A DNA stretch of 64,000 nt from an uncultured Collinsella sp. (GCA_902490305.1 CABUDI010000004.1:59871-123870), one strand, 5' to 3'. Shown: positions 1 to 8,540, counted from the first letter of the stretch. Program-made: numbers and translations. The notes: generated from the sequence alone by a model not told the origin.

Positions 1-38
1 CGTCATTGATTGCGGGTCAAATAAGAAAGGAACTGGAT

Positions 39-1007
39 ATGAACGCACACGATCTGATCAAAGAGGCAATTGCCGAGAAGGGCAAGTTCGACAGCGTCTA
101 CTGGATTGCTTGCGGTGGCTCCATGATCGATTTGATCCCGGCTCATGAGCTTCTGCAGCGCGAGGCAACCACCTTCACTTCGTATATCTATACCGCACGT
201 GAATTCGACATTATGCGTCCGCGTCGTCTGGGCGAGAAGTCCCTGGTCATCGCTTGCAGCCACAGTGGCAATACCCCGGAGGTCGTCGAGGGCTGCGAGA
301 TTGCCCTTGCCGCCGGCGCTACGGTGATCGCCCAGACCGACAACGCTGGATCCAAGATCGACTCCGGCAAGTGGACCACGTGGGTCTACCCATGGGGCGA
401 GGGTGTGCCGCAGGCCGAGGTCCCCGCTGGCATTTCGCTGTCGCTTGCGGCAGAGCTGCTCGATCAGCAGGAGGGCTACGCCGATCTTGCCGATATGTAT
501 GCCGGTATCGCCGAGATGGATAAGATTCTTCCCCCGGCACGCGAGAAGGTAAATGCCGAGCTGGGCGATCGCTTTGCCAAGCTTTGCCAGGAGCACGAGT
601 TCTTCTATATTCTGGGCAGCGGTCCCAACTTTAGCCAGACCTACGGTTTTGCTATCTGCTCTCTTATGGAGATGCAGTGGCAGCACTGCAGCTACATCCA
701 CTCTGCCGAGTACTTCCATGGCCCCTTCGAGGCTACTCAGGATGGCGTTTTTTACTTCCTGCAGATGGGCTCCAGCGAGTGCCGTGCTATGGACGAGCGC
801 GCCCTGGCGTTCCTTAAGACGCATACCGATACGCTGATGGTGCTCGATGCCAAGGAGTACGGTATGGAAGCCGTGCCGGCGAGCGTCCGTGCCTATCTGG
901 ACCCGGTGCTGTTCTACGCCATGAACTGCGAGCTGCGTGCTGCACGCGGCAAGGTGTTTGATCACGATCCCGATTTCCGTCGCTATATGGGTGTTGTCGA
1001 GTACTAG
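39..1007 (+). CDS. frlB: SIS-domain sugar-amine deglycase, FrlB-like
   Basis: 322 aa with two SIS (sugar isomerase) domains. The first phosphosugar-binding signature is ACGGSM near residue 25 and SHSGNTPEV near 75; the C-terminal end RRYMGVVEY closely resembles the RRYYGGLVEY end of E. coli FrlB. FrlB hydrolyses fructoselysine 6-phosphate to lysine and glucose 6-phosphate, so the expected role is cytoplasmic cleavage of a phosphorylated Amadori-type amine. The exact amine cannot be read from sequence; glucoselysine-type deglycases are close relatives. The ATG at 39 is chosen over a TTG at 6 because AGAAAGGA lies 7 nt upstream. It is 14 nt upstream of a PfkB kinase of the FrlD type, and any transporter lies outside the window. 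Confidence 0.72.
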   Translation: MNAHDLIKEAIAEKGKFDSVYWIACGGSMIDLIPAHELLQREATTFTSYIYTAREFDIMRPRRLGEKSLVIACSHSGNTPEVVEGCEIALAAGATVIAQTDNAGSKIDSGKWTTWVYPWGEGVPQAEVPAGISLSLAAELLDQQEGYADLADMYAGIAEMDKILPPAREKVNAELGDRFAKLCQEHEFFYILGSGPNFSQTYGFAICSLMEMQWQHCSYIHSAEYFHGPFEATQDGVFYFLQMGSSECRAMDERALAFLKTHTDTLMVLDAKEYGMEAVPASVRAYLDPVLFYAMNCELRAARGKVFDHDPDFRRYMGVVEY

Positions 1008-1021
1008 AAGGAGCAAAGGCC

Positions 1022-1885
1022 ATGGCATTTAACGTTAACGCGCTCGGATTTGGCGACAACGTCGTCGATCGCTACGAGCATATCCACACCATGTATCCCG
1101 GCGGCAATGCGGTGAACTTCGCCGTTTATGCCAAGAAATGCGGTGCCGCACGCTCCGCATACATGGGCATTTTTGGCAATGACGCCGCTGCCGAGCATGT
1201 CATTGCAAGCCTCGAGGATGAGGGTATCGAGCTTGACAAGTGCGAGCAGATGATTGGCGAGAACGGAGCGGCTCGCGTCACCGTCGTTGACGGTGACCGT
1301 GTCTTCCTCGGCTCCAACGAGGGCGGTATCCGTGGCGATGCGCGCTACGTCCTCGATCGCTTTGACCTTTCGTACATGAAGCAGTTCGATGTGGTTCATT
1401 CGGGCAACTATTGCTTTACCGAGCGCGAGCTGCCCAAGTTGAAGGCTGCGGGCGTCACGGTCTCTTTTGACTTTTCGGACGATTCCACCGACGAGTACTA
1501 CGAGCAGATTGCGCCCTACGTCGATTTTGCTTTCTTTAGTGCGGCGGATGCCGCGAGTGAGGACGAGATTCGCGAGCGTCTGGCATGGGTGAAGGGCCTG
1601 GGTCCGCGTTTTGTGTCGGCTACGGCGGGCGCCGAGGGCTGCATTGCTTACGACGGCGAGCGTTATTACCGCCAGCTGGCTAAACCGGTAACGGACATGA
1701 AGGACACCATGGGGGCGGGCGACTCGTTCCTCACCTCGTTTTTGATGTGCTATCTCGATTCCGCCAAGCGTGGTGAGGATGGCGCCGAGGCCATCGAGCG
1801 CGCGCTCGACTTTGCTGCCGGGTTTGCCTCGACCGTGTGCGGCATGGAAGGCTCTTGGGACCACGGAGCGCCAATCGTCGAATAG
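1022..1885 (+). CDS. frlD: PfkB-family kinase, fructoselysine 6-kinase-like (FrlD)
   Basis: 287 aa ribokinase/PfkB protein. The GGNAVNFAVY substrate/lid motif near residue 27 and DTMGAGDSF (anion hole and catalytic Asp) near residue 226 are both present. N-terminal GFGDNVVDRY and mid-protein VSFDFSDDSTD resemble E. coli FrlD (IGDNCVDIYP, FDFSDK). Predicted reaction: ATP-dependent phosphorylation of the sugar part of an Amadori amine before cleavage by the neighbouring deglycase. It starts at ATG 1022 after AGAAGGAG and lies 14 nt behind the deglycase, so the two are almost certainly cotranscribed. Substrate identity is inferred from the pair. Confidence 0.72.
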   Translation: MAFNVNALGFGDNVVDRYEHIHTMYPGGNAVNFAVYAKKCGAARSAYMGIFGNDAAAEHVIASLEDEGIELDKCEQMIGENGAARVTVVDGDRVFLGSNEGGIRGDARYVLDRFDLSYMKQFDVVHSGNYCFTERELPKLKAAGVTVSFDFSDDSTDEYYEQIAPYVDFAFFSAADAASEDEIRERLAWVKGLGPRFVSATAGAEGCIAYDGERYYRQLAKPVTDMKDTMGAGDSFLTSFLMCYLDSAKRGEDGAEAIERALDFAAGFASTVCGMEGSWDHGAPIVE

Positions 1886-1955
1886 CTTAAAAAAGCGTAC
1901 GGCGGTCTGGCTATGAGGCCTTGGACAGCCGATGCAAAACAATAAGCGAAACGAG

Positions 1956-1989
1956 AAAAGGGGGCTCGCCATGTGGTGGGTCCCCTTTT
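1956..1989 (+). terminator. Intra-operon hairpin, partial terminator
   Basis: AAAAGGGG and CCCCTTTT arms enclose a partly paired loop, ending 17 nt before the ATG of the next gene, in the only long gap (121 bp) of the catabolic operon. The T-run is only four bases, so it may be a leaky terminator or a processing/stability hairpin separating the first two genes from the rest. Confidence 0.45.
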
Positions 1990-2006
1990 GAACATTGGAG
2001 AAGACC

Positions 2007-2807
2007 ATGGGCATTAAAGCGTGTGCGGCTGGTTTTTGCTGCGCGGACGTCTATCAAAACATCGGCGTGTTCTATCCAACTGGTAATGGCATTGACTGGG
2101 GTATCCATCTTGCGCGAATGGGCGTTTCGGTATCCGCCGTGTCGGTTGTCGGCAAGGACGAGTACGGAGACAAGATGAGAGAGGCGCTGGCCGCTGAGGG
2201 GTTCGATATCTCACATCTGCGGGTGGAGGATGGCGACACCTCGGTGATGCTCATGGCATTGAAAGACGGCGTCGATCGCGTGCATCTCGAGGCAATCGAT
2301 GGCGTAATGGAGACATATCGTCCGAATGAAGATGACCGGGCGTTTATCCTAGAGCACGACATCATTCATACCGACCTGTTTGGCAATTGTTTGGACCTCC
2401 TGCCCGAATGGCATGATGCGGGCAAGACGGTGGCTATGGACTTCTCGGTGTTCAGCCAGGATCCCGAATATGCATGCGAGGCTCATTTTCCTTACGTAGA
2501 CTATGCGTTCATGTCGTTTGAAGAGGACACTCCGGAGCTGCGAGACTGGGTACGCCACGTGCAGGAATTGGGACCACGCGTTGCGGTTGCCACGCTTGGC
2601 GAGAAGGGAAGCATTGCCTATGACGGTGAGCGCTTCTATGAGTGCGGGATCGTACCGGCGGAGAAGGTCGTTAATACCGTGGGTGCCGGCGACTCGTATA
2701 TTGCCGGGTTTACCAAGGGCGTGATCGATGGCCTTGATATTCCGGCGTGTATGAAGGCGGGCGCTGAGCTGTCGTCCCGAGTGATTGGTTCGTTTGAGCC
2801 GTACTAG
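2007..2807 (+). CDS. Second PfkB-family sugar kinase, FrlD-like paralogue
   Basis: 266 aa. NTVGAGDSYIAGF near residue 221 is the PfkB signature with catalytic Asp, and the protein aligns along its length with the kinase at 1022-1885 (for example VAMDFSVFS against VSFDFSDDS). The glycine pair of the lid motif is altered (PTGNGIDWGIHL instead of PGGNAVNFAVY), suggesting a different substrate. The ATG at 2007 is preferred because GGAG ends 6 nt upstream; a TTG at 1995 has no such site. Two divergent FrlD-type kinases in one operon could act on two related sugar amines or on successive steps; this is inference. Confidence 0.68.
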   Translation: MGIKACAAGFCCADVYQNIGVFYPTGNGIDWGIHLARMGVSVSAVSVVGKDEYGDKMREALAAEGFDISHLRVEDGDTSVMLMALKDGVDRVHLEAIDGVMETYRPNEDDRAFILEHDIIHTDLFGNCLDLLPEWHDAGKTVAMDFSVFSQDPEYACEAHFPYVDYAFMSFEEDTPELRDWVRHVQELGPRVAVATLGEKGSIAYDGERFYECGIVPAEKVVNTVGAGDSYIAGFTKGVIDGLDIPACMKAGAELSSRVIGSFEPY

Positions 2808-2834
2808 GGTCAAATGCCTGGAAAGGAGTACGAA

Positions 2835-3695
2835 ATGGTTATCGACATGTTGGTCCATCCTATGCTCTACGGCGAGATCTGTACCCCGGGCGATGAGCCT
2901 GATGGATTCGGTTTTTGGTCACGAGAATTTGGTATGGGGCATATGGGCCCCATGGATTGGGATGAGCTTCAAGTCGAGATGGACGTCTGCGACGTGCGGA
3001 AGAGCGTGCTCATGCCGCTCGATGTAACCACGGCATGCGGAGGGCACTTTGGCACCAATGACCAGATTGCCATGCTGGTTGCCGCGCACCCCGATCGTCT
3101 GTGGGGATTTGCGAGCGTAGATCCGCAGGTGAGCGGTGCCGCAGACGAATTGGAGCGCGCCTTTACCGAGTTGGGGGCAAAGGGGCTTTGCCTGCATCCG
3201 GCAAAGCAGGGTTTTGCCCCCGATGATGCTGTGGCCGAGCCGCTTTACGAGCTGTGCGAGCGCTATAACAAGCCGGTGGTTTTCCATGCCGGTATGTCTT
3301 GGGAGCCGGGCGCAGAGCTTTCGCGCAGTAACCCGCTTGCATTTGAGCACACAATCGCAACGCATCCAAATGTGCGCTTTAGTTTGACCCACTTTGGCTG
3401 GCCCTGGGTGCGCGAGACCGTGGCGATGCTGCTCAAGTATCCCAACTGCTACACGGACACCTCTATCACTTACATCGATTCGCCCGAGGAGATGATGCAG
3501 CGTCTTTTCACGGTCGATATGGGGCCGCTGTGGTATGAGCGCGCGCTATCGCATCAAGTGATGTTCGCCAGCAATACGCCGCGCTTCCGTGCGTTCAAAC
3601 TCAAGCGGGCGCTCGATACCGTGTCCATGCGCGATGATGCGCGAGAAAGGCTCTACTGGGGTAATGCCCTGCGTTTTCTTGAAGGGGGTGAGTGA
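2835..3695 (+). CDS. Amidohydrolase-2-fold protein with altered metal ligands
   Basis: 286 aa with the TIM-barrel amidohydrolase (Amidohydro_2, ACMSD-like) layout: VIDMLVHPM at the N-terminus, GAKGLCLHP near 120, VVFHAGMSW near 152, LTHFGWPWV near 190 and FASNTPRF near 245. Usual family members start with IDxHxH and end the site with GSD; here the first His is Leu and the last Asp is Asn, while internal His residues remain. Metal binding or chemistry is therefore probably changed. The ATG at 2835 follows AAAGGAG at 6 nt. It lies between a sugar kinase and a YjbQ-like gene; I cannot assign a substrate. Confidence 0.62.
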   Translation: MVIDMLVHPMLYGEICTPGDEPDGFGFWSREFGMGHMGPMDWDELQVEMDVCDVRKSVLMPLDVTTACGGHFGTNDQIAMLVAAHPDRLWGFASVDPQVSGAADELERAFTELGAKGLCLHPAKQGFAPDDAVAEPLYELCERYNKPVVFHAGMSWEPGAELSRSNPLAFEHTIATHPNVRFSLTHFGWPWVRETVAMLLKYPNCYTDTSITYIDSPEEMMQRLFTVDMGPLWYERALSHQVMFASNTPRFRAFKLKRALDTVSMRDDARERLYWGNALRFLEGGE

Positions 3696-3697
3696 AC

Positions 3698-4126
3698 ATG
3701 GTGACGCTCGAGACATTGAGCTATCTATCGACTGCTCCGGACCAGTTCATCGATATTACCGAAGACGTGCACGCTGCCATCGAACGCAGCTCGGTGACCA
3801 ATGGCTTGGCAGCGGTTATTTTGTCGCATACGACCTGTGGAATCGTGGTAAACGAGGGGCTGCCCTGCGTGGAGACGGATCTTATGGAGACGCTTGATCG
3901 CATCGCCCCACTCGATGCCCCCTATGCGCATGCACACTTCCTGCCGAGCTATGGAGCCACCGGCAACAACTCCTGTGGGCATATCAAGAGCATGATTTGT
4001 GGAAACAGTTGCTTCTTTCCCGTCCAAGATGGCCACATCGTGTGCGGAAGTGCCCAGAACATCTATCTTGCGGAGTTTGACGGTCCGCAGAAGCGAAAAG
4101 TGTACGTCGAGGTGCTGGGGGAGTAA
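3698..4126 (+). CDS. YjbQ/UPF0047-family protein
   Basis: 142 aa, close to the usual family length. It carries LSHTTCGIVVNEG near residue 46, GNNSCGHIKSMICG near 90 and the characteristic end YLAEFDGPQKRKVYVEVLGE. YjbQ proteins have weak thiamine-phosphate synthase activity and an unsettled physiological role. The usual NAHAH segment is NNSCGH here, so one His of the conserved cluster is missing. ATG 3698 (9 nt after GAAGGGGG) is preferred to GTG 3692; the upstream gene stops at 3695, so the genes are translationally close. The context suggests a step on a sugar phosphate rather than thiamine synthesis (inference). Confidence 0.65.
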   Translation: MVTLETLSYLSTAPDQFIDITEDVHAAIERSSVTNGLAAVILSHTTCGIVVNEGLPCVETDLMETLDRIAPLDAPYAHAHFLPSYGATGNNSCGHIKSMICGNSCFFPVQDGHIVCGSAQNIYLAEFDGPQKRKVYVEVLGE

Positions 4127-4159
4127 CGTCCCTGCAATAACCCTATGAAGGAGCACGTT

Positions 4160-4969
4160 ATGTCGTTTCTAACTTCGATGTTCAAGACCGAAAAGCCGGT
4201 TATCGGAATGCTGCACCTGCGTCCTCTGCCGGGCGATCCGCTGTATTACCCGGGCGGAAGCGTGTCGCAGGTCGTGGAAGCCGCCAAGCGCGATCTCGAG
4301 GCGTTGCAGCGGGGCGGTGTCGATGGCATTTTGATTACCAATGAGCTCTCGATGCCCTATGAGCAGCACGTTTCTCCCTCAACCCTTGCATCGATGGGCT
4401 ATGTAATCGGGGCTCTGTCCCATGATCTGTCGACTCCTTGGGGAGCTGAGGCTATTTACGATGGTGATGCCACAATCGAGCTGTGCGCTGCCGTCGACGC
4501 GCAGTTCACGCGCTGCAATTTTTGCGGTGCCTGGGCCGGTGATCTCGGGCTGATTAACCGAGATTTCGCTCACACCATGCGTCGCAAGGTGGCGCTGCGC
4601 CTGGACGACCTCAAGCTTTTTCACTTCATCACGAGCGAGGGGGAGGTTTATCTCAACGACCGCACGACTGCGGACATTGCCGATTCACTTCTCTTTAATT
4701 GTCTACCGGATGCGATGGTCATCGGCGGTTCGGCTGCCGGTCGTGGCGCTTCGGGCGAACTTGCCGATGAGGTCCGCGAGCGCGTTGGCCAAGTACCTGT
4801 GGTATGTGGCACCGGTTGTCGCGAAAATACCGTGGCTGACGTATTTGCTCACTACGATGGCGCGTTTGTCGGCACGTGCTTAAAGCGCGACGGAAAGCTG
4901 GATGCCCCGGTCGATGTTGAGCGGGTGGCTCGTTTTATGGCTGCCGCTCGTACGGCGCGAGGGGAGTAG
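4160..4969 (+). CDS. BtpA/SgcQ-family TIM-barrel protein
   Basis: 269 aa. KPVIGMLHLRPLPGDP at the N-terminus, GGVDGILITNE near residue 50 and VVCGTGCRENTVADV near 213 are typical of the BtpA family, which includes E. coli SgcQ from a sugar operon and cyanobacterial BtpA. The cyanobacterial name refers to photosystem I stability, which cannot apply here; the family is better seen as uncharacterised sugar-metabolism barrels. The start at 4160 follows GAAGGAG with 6 nt spacing. It ends 6 nt before the FGGY kinase, so the pair probably act in succession. Confidence 0.68.
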   Translation: MSFLTSMFKTEKPVIGMLHLRPLPGDPLYYPGGSVSQVVEAAKRDLEALQRGGVDGILITNELSMPYEQHVSPSTLASMGYVIGALSHDLSTPWGAEAIYDGDATIELCAAVDAQFTRCNFCGAWAGDLGLINRDFAHTMRRKVALRLDDLKLFHFITSEGEVYLNDRTTADIADSLLFNCLPDAMVIGGSAAGRGASGELADEVRERVGQVPVVCGTGCRENTVADVFAHYDGAFVGTCLKRDGKLDAPVDVERVARFMAAARTARGE

Positions 4970-4975
4970 GCACCT

Positions 4976-6493
4976 ATGGCGCTCTATCTGGGTATTGATA
5001 TTGGGACAAGCGCCTCTAAAGGCGTTTTAATCGATGATCGATGCAACATCGTTTGCCAAGCCTCTTGTGGACATGAGACGGACAATCCGTGTGACGGATG
5101 GTACCAGCATGATGCGGAGGCAGTTTGGTGGGGCGATTTTTGCCGCTTGTCGCGCGAGCTGGTGGCGCGATCGGGGGTTAACGCGGCACAGATCGGATGC
5201 GTGGGCCTTTCCGCATTGGGTTGTGACTGTGTGCCGGTCGATACCGAGTGCAACGCGCTGGCGCCCGCGATTTTGTATGGAGTCGATGCGCGTTCGAAGC
5301 CGCAGATTGACGAGCTTCTTTCCGAATATGGGTCAGATCGCGCACGCGAGCTTTTCGGGCACGATCCCTGTTCGTCAGATATTGCTCCTAAGATCTTGTG
5401 GTTTAAGGAGAATATGCCCGAGGTGCACGAACGTGCCGCGAAGTTCCTGACGGCGTCGTCGTTTCTATGCGCAAAGTTGACGGGGCGTTTTACGGTGGAC
5501 CGTTATTTGGCGGAGGATTTTCTTCCCCTATACGACCGCTTTACTTGGAAGGTTGATGCTCGGGAATGTGCTCGTTTCTGCCGGCCTGACCAGATGGCGG
5601 AGGTAATGTCGGCTACTGATATTGCCGGGGTGATTACGCAGCGTGCGGCTGAGGCGACGGGGCTCGCGGCAGGGACACCTGTCTTAGTGGGAACGGGCGA
5701 CTCTGGTGCCGAGGCCATTTCGACGGGTGTATTCCGTCCCGGCGATATGATGGTTCAGTTGGGGAGCACGGCGTATTTCATCTACCTAGCTGATCATATG
5801 ATTGATGATGCCCGCCTGTGGCCGGGGACGTTTATCATTCCCGGAACTTACGGGATCTGCGCGGGGACCAATACGGCGGGTGCGCTCACATCGTGGCTGC
5901 GCCAAGAGCTGTATCGCGACGCCGTAGAGGCCGAGGGCCACGGTGGCCCCGATGCATATACGGTTATGGCGCATGATGCCGCCGGTGTGGCGCCGGGTGC
6001 CGATGGGCTCCTGTGCCTGCCGTACTTTGCGGGGGAGCGTACTCCGCTCAACGATCCCGAGGCGCGCGGCGTCTTCTTTGGCCTGACCGGAAGGCATACG
6101 CGAGCCCATATGGTTCGCGCCGCCTTGGAAGGCGTCGCGTATACCGTTGCATCCCATGTCGACATTATCGAGCGAGAGCATAGACTGCCAATTGGGCGCA
6201 TTATGCTTGTCGGAGGTGGAACCAAAAATCCAGTTTGGATGCAGGCCATCGCCGACGTATGCGGGCGCGAGGTCTCGGTTGCCAAGGTTACGGTGGGCGC
6301 ATGCTTCGGTGATGCCATCATGGCAGCTCTCGCAGGTGGCGCCTATGCATCATGGGATGAGCTCGCCCAAGTCCTTGGCGTTGCGCAAACAATCGTGCCC
6401 GATATGGCTGCCCACGAGTTATATGCGTCGCGTCGTCATATCTTTGACGAATTGTATGCACGTAACCGTGATCTCATGCACGAATTGGTGTAA
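4976..6493 (+). CDS. FGGY-family carbohydrate kinase, xylulokinase-like
   Basis: 505 aa, normal for the FGGY family. N-terminal phosphate-binding motif LGIDIGTSASKGVLID, GTGDSGAEAISTGV near residue 240 and the second-domain LVGGGTKNPVWMQ near 412 are visible. It should phosphorylate a free sugar or polyol with ATP in the cytoplasm. It is the last gene of the operon, 6 nt after the BtpA-like gene, and converges on tatD. Substrate unknown: xylulokinase is the nearest family label, not a demonstrated assignment. Confidence 0.72.
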   Translation: MALYLGIDIGTSASKGVLIDDRCNIVCQASCGHETDNPCDGWYQHDAEAVWWGDFCRLSRELVARSGVNAAQIGCVGLSALGCDCVPVDTECNALAPAILYGVDARSKPQIDELLSEYGSDRARELFGHDPCSSDIAPKILWFKENMPEVHERAAKFLTASSFLCAKLTGRFTVDRYLAEDFLPLYDRFTWKVDARECARFCRPDQMAEVMSATDIAGVITQRAAEATGLAAGTPVLVGTGDSGAEAISTGVFRPGDMMVQLGSTAYFIYLADHMIDDARLWPGTFIIPGTYGICAGTNTAGALTSWLRQELYRDAVEAEGHGGPDAYTVMAHDAAGVAPGADGLLCLPYFAGERTPLNDPEARGVFFGLTGRHTRAHMVRAALEGVAYTVASHVDIIEREHRLPIGRIMLVGGGTKNPVWMQAIADVCGREVSVAKVTVGACFGDAIMAALAGGAYASWDELAQVLGVAQTIVPDMAAHELYASRRHIFDELYARNRDLMHELV

Positions 6494-6572
6494 TGCTGTC
6501 GAACTGTACTGCCTTCCAATAGGGACTGCGTTGTGCGATTCGCATGTTCCTTGGCATTTTTGCCCACAGGGG

Positions 6573-7355
6573 TTAGCGAAGGTCAAATACAGAGCGCGCA
6601 TTTGCTAAAACTGCCGACTCAATGCGCTTTGCATCGCAGTTTTTGAGCGAGGCAATGCGCATCGAGGTCCTTGTGAGCGATCTGATGAGCGATTGCGCGC
6701 TTGTTTCTGTGTTTGGCTCGGCCGGCGCATCGGTCTCGAGCAGTAAACGGTCGGGTGGAATCTGTCGGGCATATTCGCGACCACGTTTAGACGCAAGCAT
6801 GCGTTCGTTGACGGAAAAAATACAGCCCGCATCACGCGCGCGGGCGAGTTCGTCCGAAGTGCCGCTAAACCAGTGGAAGATGATAACGGGGAAGTCGGAG
6901 TTTGGGATGAGTAATCCATGCGATTCGAGGACGTCCAGTACGGTTCCCGCCGAACGAACGGCGTGAATTGATATCACGCGCCCGGTAAGTGGATGCTGCA
7001 CGAGTGTATCGCAGAGCCGGTCAAATGCCTGTATTTGTAGCGGCTCACTTCCGGCAAAACGAGCGGAAAAGTCGAGCCCGACCTCGCCAACAAAACGCTC
7101 CTGCGCGGCAATTCGGCAGAGTAGGTCAATTTCTGCGTTGCCGCATCGCTCGTCGGCGAGCCACCAGGGATGGAGGCCGACGCCCTTGATGACGGTAGGA
7201 GGGCGACGGGTTCGCCCATGTGCGTTAGCGAAGTCGCGTGGATCGACGCCGCAATCAAATAGACCCAAGCCCAGTGCCGTTGCCTCATCAGCAACGGCGT
7301 CCGGGTGAGCCATTAAATCAAGATGGCAGTGTGCATCAAATAATCGGGGCTCCAT
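6573..7355 (-). CDS. tatD: TatD-family metal-dependent hydrolase
   Basis: 260 aa. Metal-binding motifs are DAHCHLDL at the N-terminus, GEVGLDFS near residue 91, an ISIHAV His near 128, IIFHWFSG near 158 and LLLETDAP near 205, as in TatD DNases. The family has 3'-5' exonuclease activity and is linked to DNA repair and D-amino acid removal. It lies 14 bp downstream of tcdA on the same strand and is probably cotranscribed. The core is complete; the motif spacing is slightly diverged from the classical YcfH/TatD pattern. Confidence 0.82.
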   Translation of the reverse strand: MEPRLFDAHCHLDLMAHPDAVADEATALGLGLFDCGVDPRDFANAHGRTRRPPTVIKGVGLHPWWLADERCGNAEIDLLCRIAAQERFVGEVGLDFSARFAGSEPLQIQAFDRLCDTLVQHPLTGRVISIHAVRSAGTVLDVLESHGLLIPNSDFPVIIFHWFSGTSDELARARDAGCIFSVNERMLASKRGREYARQIPPDRLLLETDAPAEPNTETSAQSLIRSLTRTSMRIASLKNCDAKRIESAVLANARSVFDLR

Positions 7356-7369
7356 CTCGGCGCGCTCCG

Positions 7370-8167
7370 CTAGTCCAAGCGCTGGCCATCGGCGCGCACG
7401 CGCTCGGTACCGCGGCCACTGATCTGGCGGATAACCTCGCCGGCGATCATCTGACCCATGATGGGCGGCATAAAGCTGGCGGTTCCCAGCTCGGTGCGCT
7501 CGTGGATGTTGGAAGGATCGCGGGGCTGTGTCTTAACCGATTCCTCGCAGCTAAACAGTACATGCAGGCTCTTGATTCCGCGCTTCTTGCATTCTTTGCG
7601 CATAATGCGGCTCATGGGGTCACGCACCGTATCGAAGATGTCGGCAAAGCGGAGGCACTCGGGATGGAGCTTGTTGGCCCCGCCCATGGAGCTAACCAAA
7701 CGAATGCCGTGGTCCTGAGCGTATTTGGCAATGGTGAGCTTGGCCGAGATGGTGTCGATGGCGTCGACGACGTAGTCGAGCTTGCCGTCCGTCTGCTCCA
7801 AAACGCTCGCGAAGAAATCATCGATGTTGTCGCTCAGCAAGTATTCGGTGCGCTTGATGACGGTGGCGGCGGGATTGATGTCGTGGATCATGGCCTCCAT
7901 CACGTCCACTTTGCGCTTGCCGACGGTGCTGTGAAAGGCGATGGCCTGGCGATTGATATTGCTTGGAGCGATGATGTCCTTGTCAAGAATGACGAAATGA
8001 CAAATGCCGCCGCGGGCAAGTGCCTCGCAGCAATTGGAGCCCACACCTCCGCAGCCGAGCACCAACACCGTGGCGTTGGCGAGTTTATTAAGTGCCTCGC
8101 GGCCCATGATGATCTCGAGCTTGGTGTCGCGTGTCTCGTTGGGAGTTGCGGCTGTGGTTTCAGTCAT
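7370..8167 (-). CDS. tcdA: tRNA threonylcarbamoyladenosine dehydratase (TcdA/CsdL)
   Basis: 265 aa E1-like ThiF/MoeB-fold protein. VLGCGGVGSNCCEALAR near residue 40 is the nucleotide loop, with DKDIIAPSNINRQ near 66 and VVDAIDTISAK near 133. TcdA cyclises t6A to ct6A at position 37 of ANN-decoding tRNAs using ATP. The lack of a ThiS/MoaD partner nearby supports TcdA over MoeB. Of two in-frame ATGs, 8167 is chosen because TCCTCC (GGAGGA on the coding strand) at 8174-8179 is 6 nt away; it would abut the ATG at 8173. Confidence 0.87.
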   Translation of the reverse strand: MTETTAATPNETRDTKLEIIMGREALNKLANATVLVLGCGGVGSNCCEALARGGICHFVILDKDIIAPSNINRQAIAFHSTVGKRKVDVMEAMIHDINPAATVIKRTEYLLSDNIDDFFASVLEQTDGKLDYVVDAIDTISAKLTIAKYAQDHGIRLVSSMGGANKLHPECLRFADIFDTVRDPMSRIMRKECKKRGIKSLHVLFSCEESVKTQPRDPSNIHERTELGTASFMPPIMGQMIAGEVIRQISGRGTERVRADGQRLD

Positions 8168-8374
8168 AGACATCCTCCGATGGGGAAGCGAATCGTGTTT
8201 TAGCTATCGCCATTATAGGTATTATCGCGATTCCATTTGAGCCCTAGGGGCTTGTTGAAATGAGGCAGAGATTCGCATAAGATGAAGCAGATGGCACCCG
8301 TTGCCGCGGGTTGGCCAACTCCCAAACACGTTTGTAGCGTGAGAAGTGGCCGTCTTCGCATTACGCGGGGGCGG

Positions 8375-8461
8375 CTATTTCATTCGACCTCCAATGTGGA
8401 TGCCGAGCTCCACAGCCGCGATTACAAGCAACAACAACGTCAGGACATCGTCAATACTCAT
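8375..8461 (-). CDS. Small hydrophobic peptide, holin-like type I toxin candidate
   Basis: A 28-residue gene on the minus strand. It encodes MSIDDVLTLLL, then LVIAAVELGI and HIGGRMK: a short polar start, one membrane segment of about 18 residues and a basic end, the build of holin-like or type I toxin peptides. AAGGAG at 8469-8474 sits 7 nt before the ATG, and TACAAT (minus strand, near 8510-8515) is a likely -10. A LexA-like box lies further upstream at 8527-8540. The GC-rich segment just after the stop can fold, as is common after holin-like toxin genes. Expression is unproven. Confidence 0.55.
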   Translation of the reverse strand: MSIDDVLTLLLLVIAAVELGIHIGGRMK

Positions 8462-8526
8462 AGTCCATCTCCTTCTTGGGTAGAGGGAGCTGGCCCATCT
8501 GCTTCAACTTCCATTGTAGCTAAATA

Positions 8527-8540
8527 CGAACGAATGTTCT
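8527..8540. promoter_or_regulatory. LexA/SOS-like box
   Basis: CGAACGAATGTTCT matches 13 of 14 positions of the Gram-positive SOS consensus CGAACRNRYGTTCG, including both GAAC/GTTC half-sites with a 4-nt spacer. It overlaps the expected -35 region of the minus-strand peptide gene and lies just upstream of the sdpR promoter. Function is inferred from the match only. Confidence 0.45.
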
